Shown: positions 17,629 through 26,159 of the stretch, one piece after another
Numbering within the stretch: position 1 is the first letter of the stretch
How the letters are laid out: each line of letters starts with the position of its first letter
From: Prorocentrum cordatum
Taxonomy: Eukaryota; Sar; Dinophyceae; Prorocentrales; Prorocentraceae
Assembly: GCA_963575745.1 (NCBI GenBank)
Contig: CAUYUJ010005048.1
Span: 35,001-64,558 of the forward strand
DNA: 29,558 nt
Direction of reading: 5' to 3'
Translations under genes and position numbers: made by a program
The notes under the pieces: model-generated
What the model was told of the DNA's origin: nothing
Databases searched by the model: none
The model's input: only the letters and a program-made list of their open reading frames with translations

Positions 17629-18113
17629 TTCGGGCCCTGGAAAGAAAGCTTGCTCGAGCAGTGGCACAGCGCCAGCGTCTCGAGTCTCAGCCCACGGAGC
17701 AAACGGAGCCGGTGTCCAAAGTCCGCGGCGAGTTACAAGTTGCCAAAGTGGAACAGACCCGCCTCGTTCAGGATCTTCATGCTTCCACTTGTGGCCCCAC
17801 TGACAAGAAGGTTTCTGGCTGTCCCCCGTCCTCTGTCGTGGCCGCTATCAGCATCGAAGGCATCGTCGAGGGTAAGTCTGACTTGCCTATCGCGTTGGGC
17901 AGCTTCGGTCAAGTCGACGGCGACGAGTACGAATTGGACGAGACCTCTCGCGAAGAGGCGCAGCAGGCTCGACGCGCTGCAGGCCGACATCGACTCCTCC
18001 ATCCGGGGCGCTGTCCAGAGATGCAGCCGAGGAGAGCAAGGAGGCCAAGGAGAAGCACGTCGCTCTCCTGGGCCTCCCTCGGCAGGAGAGGCGCAAGGTC
18101 GGCGAAGGGTGAG
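17629..18113 (+). pseudogene. Coiled-coil coding remnant after CAG acceptor
   Basis: After a T-rich run and TTTTCAG the frame reads RALERKLARAVAQRQRLESQ, then EPVSKVRGELQVAKVEQTRL, a strongly helical, charged stretch typical of a coiled coil. Next comes DGDEYELDETSREEAQQ. The reading then shifts to LDALQADIDSSIRGA (about 17968-18010) and again to DAAEESKEAKEKHVALLGLP (about 18020-18085), ending at KVGEG and a stop. These pieces resemble, in order, the coiled-coil part of zinc-ribbon/coiled-coil proteins I associate with dinoflagellate non-LTR retroelements. Two frame changes within 150 bases indicate decay. No reverse transcriptase is visible downstream. Confidence 0.5.
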
Positions 18114-18442
18114 CTGCTCCAGGGAGCGCCGGCGCTGCCTGGCGAGCCACGCGTTGGCGGCCAACGGGAGCTCCAGAACACAAATCAGCCTGGCGCAGGT
18201 CCCAGCCACACGCAGTTGTGCATACCGCACTTGTGAGTACCACCTTCGCCCGCGCTCCCTATGTACAGTCGGGGCCCTGAAGAAGGAACCCTTTTCGTTG
18301 GGGAGGGGCTCCGTGTTCCTTAAATGCTTCGCAGCTCGCCTCAGGTTTTCCTGATGTTTTTGATCGGAAATCAAAGTTTAACTTATGGAAAAAAGGTGCC
18401 TCGTTCCTTATTTTGGGTTCCTTAGGTCAAGGCCCCGACTGT

Positions 18443-18609
18443 TCGGAGGGTACCAACTATACACCAACACCGATCCTGGCCAGTATCACCCTGGGCCCAG
18501 GATCGGTGTATACGCCCTCCTGCCTGGGGCAGGAAGGCATATACACCGACCCTGGGCGCAGGATTGGCCTGGCCAAGATCGGTGTAGGTGTACAGTTGGT
18601 GCCCTCCGA
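18443..18609. mobile_element. Foldback element (167 bp) with GATCGGTGTA stems
   Basis: The whole element folds on itself. The outer arms pair over about 42 bases with about five mismatches (left TCGGAGGGTACCAACTATAC, right ending GTTGGTGCCCTCCGA). The inner arms pair CCAGGATCGGTGTATACGCC with GGCATATACACCGACCCTGG around a short loop. The outer ends TCGG...CCGA resemble those of the element at 10387-10554, but the interiors differ. No protein is encoded. Confidence 0.9.
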
Positions 18610-18758
18610 GACTGTAGCCACGGCTTCCCGCCAGAGCCCGACGTGCTCAGGGACACGTTCGTGGCCTGGCCTCAGCGCCCCCCGCCGGGGGCGCAGGCAG
18701 CGGAGCGCCCGCCCCAGGCAAGCACGAGCCCGAGGCTGCGCCCCCGCCCGCGCATGGC

Positions 18759-19105
18759 GCACCCCGCCGAGCCACCTCCGCAGGGCGGCAGCCGCCATCC
18801 TGCAGAGAGTTAACGGGCGAAGAACAGTACAAAATAAACTTTTCCGCCGTCGGGGGCGCGCCTGTCCCAGGGCGGCTGGAAAGTTTATACCCTTACGGTG
18901 GCACCGTAGGGGTATAAACTTTCCAGCCGCCCTGGGACAGGCGCCCCCGACAGCGAACAAATTTATGTTATACCGTTCTTCGCTCGCTGAGAGAGGGGGC
19001 GAGACCTCCCCCCCCCAAAAAAAGCGGCCCCGCACCCCGCCGAGCCACTCCGCAGGGCGGCAGCTGCCATCCTGCAGACAGGGGGCGAGACCCCCCCACC
19101 CCTAA
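18759..19105. repeat. 91-bp tandem duplication split by insertions
   Basis: The sequence at 18759-18808 (GCACCCCGCCGAGCCAC ... CATCCTGCAGAGA) is repeated at 19032-19080. In the first copy a 180-base foldback interrupts the repeat before GAGGGGGCGAGACC resumes; in the second, CAGGGGGCGAGACC follows directly. The first copy then reaches AAAAAGCGGCCCCGC without interruption, whereas in the second a family Y foldback (19106-19291) intervenes before AAAAGCGGCCCCGC. Each copy is therefore the empty site for the insertion in the other. Without the insertions the unit is about 91 bases. Confidence 0.85.
18809..18990. mobile_element. Near-perfect foldback element, inserted in duplication
   Basis: A hairpin with arms of about 90 bases and practically no loop, centred at 18900/18901. 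The inner arms (left from CGGGGGCGCGCCTGTCCCAG, right to GGGACAGGCGCCCCCG) match at almost every position over about 49 bases; the outer arms pair with scattered mismatches to GCGAAGAAC and GTTCTTCGC. AGAGAG-like sequence lies on both sides, a likely target-site duplication. The neighbouring duplicate at 19080 lacks the element, showing that it inserted or was precisely lost. It can also be read as GTTAAC...CTGAG, a possible GT-AG intron. Confidence 0.9.
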
Positions 19106-19291
19106 CCCAGACCCCCTCGAGGCATGAAAAAATCACGACGGAAGGTTTTTCGCTATTTTCGGCCTCTGGGGGCCCTTTACCGGCCCTCGGGACCGTCAAA
19201 AAACGACTCGGGATGAAAAACCGGTCCCGGCGAATAGGTCTGGACCTCTGGGGGTCGCGTAATGAAAAAATCATGACGTCGGGGGTCTGGG
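19106..19291 (+). mobile_element. Foldback element family Y, copy 3 (186 bp)
   Basis: It begins CCCAGACCCCCTCGAGGCAT and ends GACGTCGGGGGTCTGGG, with GAAAAAATCACGACGG near one end and GAAAAAATCATGACGTCGG near the other. It contains the shared core GACCGTCAAAAAACGACTCG and GATGAAAAACCGGTCCCGG. It is closest to the copy at 4402-4591. It interrupts the second copy of the 91-bp duplication, where the first copy is uninterrupted. Confidence 0.9.
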
Positions 19292-19925
19292 AAAAGCGGC
19301 CCCGCTGCTTGAGGAGGGGGGGGCCGACGCCGCAACCCTTGAATTGCGTGTCCTGTCTAGTCTCTGGTCCCGGCTCTCTTGGGTCGAATATGTCGGGCTC
19401 GGCGAATCGCTGACTCTTGCTCCCTTGCCCTGGTCCGGGAAGTGAGCCCCTCTTCTTCGTCTCGCAACTCCCGCTTCTCCCTCCGCAGGCCAGGATGGTT
19501 TGACCTCGCCATGCTTTTGTTGAAAGTTTCAGGGCGGGGTCCAGCATGAAGTGTCTCCTTCAGATTTCGGCCCATGCAGTTCGCGCGCAGGAGCACCGCA
19601 TTCTGACCAGGGAGCGCCCGGAGAGGCCAGCTCCTTGGCTTCTCGCCGGGTTGCGAAAGGAGCTCGCTCTGCTCGTCTGGGTCGTCAGTCCAGGCATTTC
19701 AGTCGTCGCAGGATTCGCTAGCTCAGGGTGGCGGGCTCCCCACCCCCCCCGCGTCTAGCTATGGCGGGGAGTGCCCTGGGCTCCCTCGCCCACGGAACTC
19801 CTGGGTTTGAGGCGAGCCATGGGCCGTCTCCTTAAGCCTCCTGCCTGGCGCAGGTCCACCCCCACCCTCGTGCTGTGAGAAGGCGACACCTCCTGGCCGA
19901 CTCGGGCTCCTTGTGTCTGCAGGTG

Positions 19926-20090
19926 GCATGGAGGAGGGAGAGGAGGGGGGGGAGGGGAAGGGGGAGGGGGAGGGGGAGGAGGAGGAGGAGGGGGAGGAGG
20001 AGGAGGAGGAGGAGGAGGAGGAGAGGAGGAGGAGGAGAGGTGGAGGAGGAGGAGGTGGAGGAGGAGGTGGAGGAGGAGGAGGAGGAGGGC
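19926..20090. repeat. GGA-rich tract
   Basis: About 165 bases of GGA, GGGGA and GGT units. Frames on both strands are low complexity. Between 19300 and 19925 I see open frames but no recognisable protein; a 70-codon frame at 19546-19758 has ordinary composition but no known motif. Confidence 0.9.
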
Positions 20091-20185
20091 AGCCTTCGCC
20101 CCGCGGCGCTTTCCCCGCGTGACCTTCGGGGGTTCTGGCGGGCGGTCCGGTCCCTGCCCGCCCGCACTTCGCGCTCGGGTCGCGG

Positions 20186-20408
20186 GCTCCCTTGCCGGCC
20201 GCGAGCACGGCTCTGCCGGGGCGGTGAGCGGTGGAGTTCCATCGCCGGCAGGGCGATCTCGGCAACGTGCGCGAGGAGGAGGAGGAGGAGGAGGAGGAGG
20301 AGGAGGAGGAGGAGGAGGGCTCCCTTGCCGGCCGCGAGCGGCTCTGCCGGGGCGGGGAGCGGTGGAGTTCCATCGCCTGCAGGGCGATCTCGGCAACGTG
20401 CGCGAGCC
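20186..20408. repeat. 90-bp duplication around a GGA tract
   Basis: The block GCTCCCTTGCCGGCCGCGAG to CTCGGCAACGTGCGCGAG occurs at about 20186-20275 and 20319-20408, nearly identical. An AGG run (about 20273-20318) separates the copies and may be an expanded junction. AACGTGCGCGAGCCCCTCTA occurs a third time at about 20620-20640, so the end of this block was also copied downstream. Confidence 0.9.
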
Positions 20409-20582
20409 CCTCTACACCCTAGGCGATGCTTAAGGAAACGTAAGGTTTCGGCCAGAATCCTGATTATTCTTATTGCTTCAATGGAAAACCTTACCTTTTA
20501 GTAGAAATGGGGGGGGGTGTTCAGATTCTGAGACTGTGAATTTCTTAACCCATGATTTCTTAAGGATTTCGCAGGGTGTATG

Positions 20583-20878
20583 CTATGCATCCCCAGCCCG
20601 TCTCGGGATTCGCTTTCGTCCAACGTGCGCGAGCCCCTCTATTCGGGCCGGGCGAAAGGGGGGGATTGGGAAAGGGGGGGGTGCGAAATCTGCTGCATGC
20701 AGCTGGTTTCGGCCTCATCGCGGGGCCCCTTCCTCGATACGTGGTCGCCTCCGGCGCCGGGAGGCGCCGGGAAAATCAGCTACGCGAGCTGATTCTCAAA
20801 CCCCCCCTTTGCTATCCCCCCCTTTCGCCCGACCCGATCTATGCATCCCCAGCCCGTCTCAGGATTCGCTTTCGTCCG
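20583..20878. mobile_element. Foldback (20644-20836) between 38-bp direct repeats
   Basis: The foldback's left arm CGGGCCGGGCGAAAGGGG continues to AAAGGGGGGG and pairs with the right arm CCCCCCCTTTGC ... CCCTTTCGCCCGACCCG over nearly 50 bases; a central stem pairs AATCAGCT with AGCTGATT. A direct repeat containing TATGCATCCCCAGCCCGTCT and GGATTCGCTTTCGTCC lies at about 20588-20622 and 20841-20877, on either side. That repeat is far longer than a usual target duplication and suggests a segmental copy event involving the element. Confidence 0.75.
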
Positions 20879-21177
20879 GCCGTCCTCATGAGATTCGGGG
20901 GGGGGGTTATCGCGCTCAAGCGTCGCATCGTGCATGGTCGTCGATGCGTCGACGTCGCTTCGTCCCACCCGTTCTCCTTCAAGTGCACGCCACTCCAGAA
21001 AGGATCTCTTCGGGCTTGCCCTGTCGGTTGTATTCGGATGAGAATGATGGCTCGCAGTCGGGGCTTCTGGCTCCCCTCGGCCTGTGAGCTTTGTGGAGCA
21101 ACGACAGGGTCTGCTTTTTATAGGCTCCGGGGCTGCACGGCCTTGGCGGAAGAGAGGAAGAAACTAGTTGACCAGAA

Positions 21178-21320
21178 AGAAGACGAATCGCCCCCACGAA
21201 AAGCTAATAGTTAGGACATAGAAGACAAATCCACAAGAAGACGAACCAGCCCAACCGAAAGTTAATAGTTAGAAAGACGGAAGACGCACGACGAATCCCA
21301 ACAAAAAGTTCATAGTTTCG
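21178..21320. repeat. Three diverged copies of a GAAGACGAATC unit
   Basis: Units start at about 21178, 21237 and 21283. Each runs GAAGACGAA(T/C) or CGACGAATC, then CCCCACGAAAAG-like sequence, then TTAATAGTTAG or a variant. They recall the upstream oligo(A)/CCCCACAAGG motif at 1004-1845 in having an A-rich part and a CCCCAC part, but similarity is too weak to join them. Confidence 0.6.
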
Positions 21321-21729
21321 TCTTTACGTGTCGCCGCGGCAGTATGTCCCGTCGCCGGATACGTTGTGCGTCGTTTCACTCGTGGAGCCACCCCTCGCTC
21401 AGGAGACGGTTGCCCGCCCCCAGCGCACTTGGACGGCGACCCGGCCCGTGTCACTCGGCACGCATCCCCTCCCCAGCCAGACTTGCGTCACGGTCTTATG
21501 CTTGTGGATGGCTCCTGTGCGAGGAGAGCCATGGCCTCCTGGGGCGTGGCTTCGTATTCGCCTGGCCACGTGGGCCCACGTGCCCCAGACTCCTGAACCC
21601 CGGGGATGTATGGGAAGGTTGTGCGTTTGTGGCGGGGGTGCAGCTTCTTCACGGTCCCAGCGCCTTTTGGCTTCGGACTGTGAGAACGTGTTTCGCTCTG
21701 CTGCCCAGCCTCGGCAGCCGCAGCTTTCT

Positions 21730-22412
21730 GACACGAATCTCTATGCTGGCTACCTCCTGCAAGCCCGAACATCGGAGCATTTGCAACCTCTGTCTGCGGT
21801 GTTTCACGCTGGGTCGCACCAACAGGTTGATGGCGGTCTGATGTCTAAACAACGCAGATTGTGGAGAGTCGACTACGGCGACGCCGACAGCCTAGCAAAA
21901 CACGCTTTGCAAGCTCACCCCTCCGACCCCGACCTTTCAGAGGCCTTGCAGCTTGATATCAGGCATGCTAGAGCCTATTGTAAGCTGGCCGTGCATCGCC
22001 TCCCTCGGTTTCAGTCCCCCCGTGAGTTCGGCGGCCTGGCTTCGGGCACAGGTGGCTGCATTTCGGCATTTTCTGGCGCTGCGCTCTTTGCCTGAAGGAT
22101 GTCCGCAGCACGTGGCCGCGCAAGCCTCGCTTCAGTGCTTGTTTGGGTTGCAGGGGCCAGCCGCTCGACGAGATCGCCAATTTAGGTCCCAGCTGCATCG
22201 CGTTAAAATGCAGCGACGAAGCTGTTTTCCTGATGTGTGTTTCTTGCAAGGCTTACGGTTCCCATGGTAGGTTCAAGTGTCTTAGAAAGCGGCCTGCTGT
22301 CATGGACCCTCTCGTTCTGGCAGATGGGATCGGTCAGCTGTTTCCCAAGGCTTGCACCCCAAGAGGAACGATATCTCCGTGGATTGCCCTCTGGTTTCTT
22401 CGGACCTGCTAG
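21730..22412 (+). pseudogene. Possible retroelement C-terminal remnant
   Basis: From about 21730 one frame gives DTNLYAGYLLQARTSEHLQP and WRVDYGDADSLAKHALQAHP, to about 22010. Another frame (to 22412) gives LGPSCIALKCSDEAVFLMCV followed by SCKAYGSHGRFKCLRKRPAV. The C-x2-C (CVSC), AYGS and CLRK order, followed by a Lys/Pro-rich tail, resembles the C-terminal cysteine region of some dinoflagellate retroelement proteins. The frame change and lack of an upstream polymerase suggest a remnant. This is recalled resemblance, not an alignment. An unrecognised 167-codon frame overlaps at 22352-22855. Confidence 0.3.
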
Positions 22413-22803
22413 AGCGACCCCGCGTGCGCCCATCCAGGAATGCCAGCTCATTGTCGCACACTGAACAGGAAGAACGTAGACGCGACATCGGGAATTCGCT
22501 GGCGGAAGTTGCAGTGCTGCATTATATCAGACAGTCTCTCCTTGACGAGGAGGACGAGGCCCCTCTGATGCGTCCCCCGCGTCCGTGGAGGAGGCCGAAT
22601 CGGAGTCTGACTAACGAGAGCCGCTGTACTGCTTTTTCTCACGTTTTCCCTTATGGGGCTCCGCGGCACCGAGGTGGCTTGGCCGTTTCGGAGAAAACGC
22701 GCAGACTTCTCTGGAGATTCAGACATCGGGGAGAGTTCCGCCATTCTTTCTCACCAGCCGTTCTTCCTGGCCCAGCAGGTTGCCGGAGGTCCCCATTTTT
22801 CCT

Positions 22804-22948
22804 GGAGGTAGGAAAGGGGTATGATGTAAAGGGGTGTGGTGCTAATTTGATGTAAATGAGAATTTGGTGATATCATCTATCGCAGAAGTCATCGCCATTG
22901 CCACCATTGGCACCGTGCCCCTGTATGCCACACCCCCGTCCGACCTCC
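22804..22948. mobile_element. Diverged foldback (about 145-165 bp)
   Basis: The left arm GGAGGTAGGAAAGGGGTATG, running on to AGGGGTGTGGTGC, pairs imperfectly with the right arm GCACCGTGCCCCTGTATGCC ... GTCCGACCTCC. Roughly two thirds of positions pair across 45 bases, and the pairing may extend outward to TTTT/AAAA flanks. It is the most decayed candidate of the foldback group. Confidence 0.45.
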
Positions 22949-23019
22949 AAAATTTTCTCTGCGCCCAGGGCCTCTGCGAACCCTGAGCACTCTCTCGGGG
23001 GCGGGAGTCCCTCGCGGCT

Positions 23020-23640
23020 CTCCTGCTCCTCCTCCTCCTCCTGATTCTCCTCCTCCTCCACCCCTCATTATCCTCCTCCTCCTCCTCCTCCTCCTCCTTC
23101 TCCTCCTCCTCCTCCATGTGGGTGCCGCTCCGTCATATGTGCTGCCCGCTGCAGTTGTGGGCAGGCGGTCCCCATCTTCAATGCGCGGGGGGGCCATGAG
23201 CACCCTCGGGCGTGGTCACCGTCCTCGCCCAGTGAAACGAACATGAAACGGTTCAAATGAAACAGAAAGAACCTTCTCCCTACCGTCATCCTCCTCCCTC
23301 CCTCCCTCCCTCCCTTCTTTTCCTCATGTTCATCCTCCGCATCCTCCCTCCTCGCTCCCCTCTCCCTCCATCCTCCCTTCCTCTTCCCTCCATTCTCCCT
23401 TCCTCTTCCCTCATCTCCCCTCCTCTTCCCTCCTCGCCCCCCCCTTCCCTCCATCCTCCCTTCCCCTTCCCTCCATCCTCCCTTCCTCTTCCCTCCTCTT
23501 CCTTCCTCTTCCCTCCTCGCTCCTCCCTCCCTCCATCCTCCCTTGCTCCTCCCTCCTCTCCCTGTCTTCCTCCTGGCCCTGGTGCTTCCCCCCCTCCTCC
23601 GCCTCCTCCTCCTCCTCCCCCTCCTCGCCCCCGTCGCCGG
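23020..23640. repeat. CTC and CCTCCCTT pyrimidine arrays
   Basis: A CTC tract (about 23020-23112) is followed, after about 160 bases of ordinary sequence, by a 360-base array of CTTCCCTCCATCCTCC-type units (23280-23640). Long minus-strand frames with repeated GGREERGG-type peptides are echoes of the repeat. Confidence 0.9.
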
Positions 23641-23654
23641 CGGGGCGCCCGCAG

Positions 23655-23732
23655 GAACTCATTCGAGAGGCTCTTCGCCGTCTGCATCATCACGTTCGCC
23701 ATGGCGGCGGGGAGCACTGCTGCTGCTCTGAG
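23655..23732 (+). CDS. Possible ion-channel S6-like exon
   Basis: Behind GCCCGCAG, after a long pyrimidine tract as expected for an acceptor, the frame reads NSFERLFAVCIITFAMAAGS and then TAAALRG. A possible donor GTCCTG follows at about 23733. In dinoflagellate voltage-gated or cyclic-nucleotide-type cation channels, the selectivity filter is followed by an N-x-x-E-R-(L/I/M)-F-A-V helix that forms the inner pore (S6); this peptide fits that pattern. Only about 26 residues are available and no filter, voltage sensor or other exon is seen nearby, so it could be an isolated exon fragment or chance. Confidence 0.3.
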
Positions 23733-24067
23733 AGGTCCTGGGCAACTCCCCCCCCTCCGCACAGCTCTCGATCTCCTGCCCCCTGCCCCCCCAAGATTTA
23801 GGTCGGGCCTGTCCCCTTACAGGCTGGGAGCTTCGACGAAGAATAAGATATTCAACACATAGTCCCCAGGCTATTTTTGGAACATTTTTTGATTATTCCC
23901 AACCCTCCTGCGTTGGGTACTCGTTTTGAATAGAGCACTGTGGTCTCCACCTCCCGCCTCCTCCCGCCCCCTCTCCTCCTCTCTTCGTTCCTGCTCTCCT
24001 CTCTTGCTTCCCTTCTCCTCCTCTCTTTGCTCGTCCTCTTCTCGCTTGCCTTTTACCTAGCTTGCCC

Positions 24068-25508
24068 CTCGCCATCCCTGGGGGGCGGCGATCTGCGAGA
24101 CTGTCGTCACTTTCGAGGGCTGCTGGGGTGGCCAGCGGAGTGACGCCCCACGGGGACTCAGATTAGACCTCGCCATCCCTGGGGGGCTGCGATCTGTGAA
24201 ACTGTTGCCACTTTCGAGGACTGCTGGGGTGGCCAGCGGAGTGACGCCCTACGGGGACTCAGATTAGACCTCGCCATCCCTGGGGGGCTGCGATCTGCGA
24301 AACTGTCGCCGCTTTCGAGGGCTGCTGGGGTGGCCAGCGGAGTGACGCCCTACGGGGACTCAGATTAGACCTCGCCATCCCTGGGGGGCTGCGATCTGTG
24401 AAACTGTCGCCACTTTCGAGGCTGCTGGGGGGCCAGCGGAGTGACGCCCCACGGGGACTCAGATTAGACGCCATCCTGGGGGGCTGCGATGTGAAACTGT
24501 CGCCACTTTCGAGGGCTGCTGGGGTGGCCAGCGGAGTGACGCCCTACGGGGACTCAGATTAGACCTCGCCATCCCTGGGGGGCTGCGATCTGTGAAACTG
24601 TCGCCACTTTCGAGGCCTGCTGGGGGGCCCAGCGGAGTGACGCCCTACGGGGATTCAGATTAGACCTCGCCATCCCTGGGGGGCTGCGATCTGTGAAACT
24701 GTCGCCACTTTCGAGGCCTGCTGGGGGGCCCAGCGGAGTGACGCCCTACGGGGATTCAGATTAGACCTCGCCATCCCTGGGGGGCTGCGATCTGTGAAAC
24801 TGTCGCCACTTTCGAGGGATGCTGGGGGGCCCAGCGGAGTGACGCCCTACGGGGATCAGATTAGACCTCGCCATCCCTGGGGGGCTGCGATCTGTGAAAC
24901 TGTCGCCACTTTCGAGGGATGCTGGGGGGCCCAGCGGAGTGACGCCCTACGGGGACTCAGATTAGACCTCGCCATCCCTGGGGGGCTGCGATCTGTGAAA
25001 CTGTCGCCACTTTCGAGGGCTGCTGGGGGGCCCAGCGGAGTGACGCCCTACGGGGATTCAGATTAGACCTCGCCATTCCTGGGGGGCTGCGATCTGTGAA
25101 ACTGTCGCCACTTTCGAGGGCTGCGGGGGGGCCCAGCGGAGTGACGCCCTACGGGGATTCAGATTAGACCTCGCCATCCCTGGGGGGCTGCGATCTGTGA
25201 AACTGTCGCCACTTTCGAAGGCTGCGTGGGGGGCCCAGCGGAGTGACGCCCTACGGGGATACAGATTAGACCTCGCCATCCCTGGGGGGCTGCGATCTGT
25301 GAAACTGTCGCCACTTTCGAAGGCTGCTGGGGGGCCAGCGGAGTGACGTCCTACGGGGACTCAGATTAGACCTCGCCAGCCTGGGGGGCTACGATCTGTG
25401 AAACTGTCGCCACTTTCGAGGGCTGCTGTGGGGCCCATGAAACTGTCGCCACTTTCGAGACCTGCTGCGGGGTCCAGCATAGTGACGTCCTACGCGGACG
25501 CAGATTGG
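24068..25508. repeat. 101-bp satellite array in unit 1
   Basis: Starts at 24068, 24169, 24270, 24371, about 24470, 24565, 24666, 24767, 24867, 24968, 25069, 25170, 25272 and 25372, mostly 100-102 bases apart. Each copy opens CTCGCCATCCCTGGGGGGCT, then has GTGAAACTGTCGCCACTTTC and CAGCGGAGTGACGCCCTACG, and ends CAGATTAGAC. The last copy is cut at about 25435 and followed by a further partial copy to 25508. Since 101 is not a multiple of three, the repetitive frames are not genes. Confidence 0.97.
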
Positions 25509-25649
25509 ACCCGTCATTCTACTTCGATTATCCCGCATCTGCGATCGACTGTATGTGTGCGAGGAACTAGACATGGAGTGGTCTGGCACTGACTGACGTC
25601 AAATCGTTGTGTGCCAGTGTCTCCTGGGGTGTTGCCTGATGTGGATGCA

Positions 25650-25885
25650 GCTCGTCGGCGCTGCGACTCGAGCTGGCGGTCGTCCTTCGGACCCGCAGAA
25701 ACATCTGCTGAGCTCGATGAGCTAGGGGAACTACAGGAAAGAAGTGCAGGAAACGGAGGCCGGTCATGCACTCGCCGATACCTCGTTGCTCTGTCATCGT
25801 CTTTGCTGTTGCATGATCCTTATCTGGCCTGCCGGCGCCGCGGCTCGAGCTGGCGGTCGCCCTTCGGGCCCGCGGGAACATCTTC
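25650..25885 (+). repeat. Internal duplication in the 1.3-kb segment
   Basis: The block CTCGAGCTGGCGGTCGTCCT, followed by TCGGACCCGCAGAAACATCT, at about 25668 recurs about 178 bases later as CTCGAGCTGGCGGTCGCCCT and then TCGGGCCCGCGGGAACATCT. The second tandem unit has the same pair (about 28450 and 28628), so the duplication predates the unit duplication. In one frame it gives SSWRSSFGPAETS and SSWRSPFGPAGTS. Confidence 0.85.
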
Positions 25886-25946
25886 TGAGACAAGTGGACG
25901 CCGCCGCCTTACTTGCAGGCAGCGCATTGCATTCGCGGACAGCAGC

Positions 25947-26159
25947 ATGGCAGACCGCAGTGAGATCCTCAGTCGCGTGGTGTTGCCAAGCCTGGTGGAG
26001 ACGCGCGTGATCGACCTGAAGTCCCAATCGCGCGTGCACTGTACCTGCGTGGCGTTCAGGCACGCGCGTGATGCTGCTCGCTCCGCGTTCAACCAGTACG
26101 TCGCCAGTGCAACTTTGGACGATGGACAACCGATTGATGATACGCGACCCCGGCCTTGA
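25947..26159 (+). CDS. Small conserved reading frame, unit 1
   Basis: An ATG-started frame of 70 codons, MADRSEILSRVVLPSLVETR to SATLDDGQPIDDTRPRP, with ordinary protein-like composition, a CTC dipeptide-rich centre (RVHCTCVAFRHARD) and a helical stretch (ARDAARSAFNQY). The frame is open upstream to 25593 without another ATG. The copy in unit 2 (28729-28941) differs at one residue (N to H). A second open frame, 26068-26361, overlaps and continues in a protein-like way (GPPADLAARLRAFSSRAEMC, then GKEAEKLAGELRLARSLHS), and a third gives KFYHVELCDDMAQAALRV before a stop. The pieces could be one gene broken by frameshifts before the duplication, or exons of a spliced gene. No family is recognised. 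Confidence 0.35.
   Translation: MADRSEILSRVVLPSLVETRVIDLKSQSRVHCTCVAFRHARDAARSAFNQYVASATLDDGQPIDDTRPRP

Noticed and set aside
20415-20575. A possible further foldback with CTTAAGG ends
   Set aside because: Only short blocks pair (CTTAAGG, GTAAGGTTT with AAACCTTAC). The arms do not extend, so it does not meet the standard of the other elements.
23257-23862. A 201-codon plus-strand frame through the pyrimidine array
   Set aside because: The first two thirds are a translation of the CTTCCCTCC repeat; only the short piece after 23655 looks protein-like.
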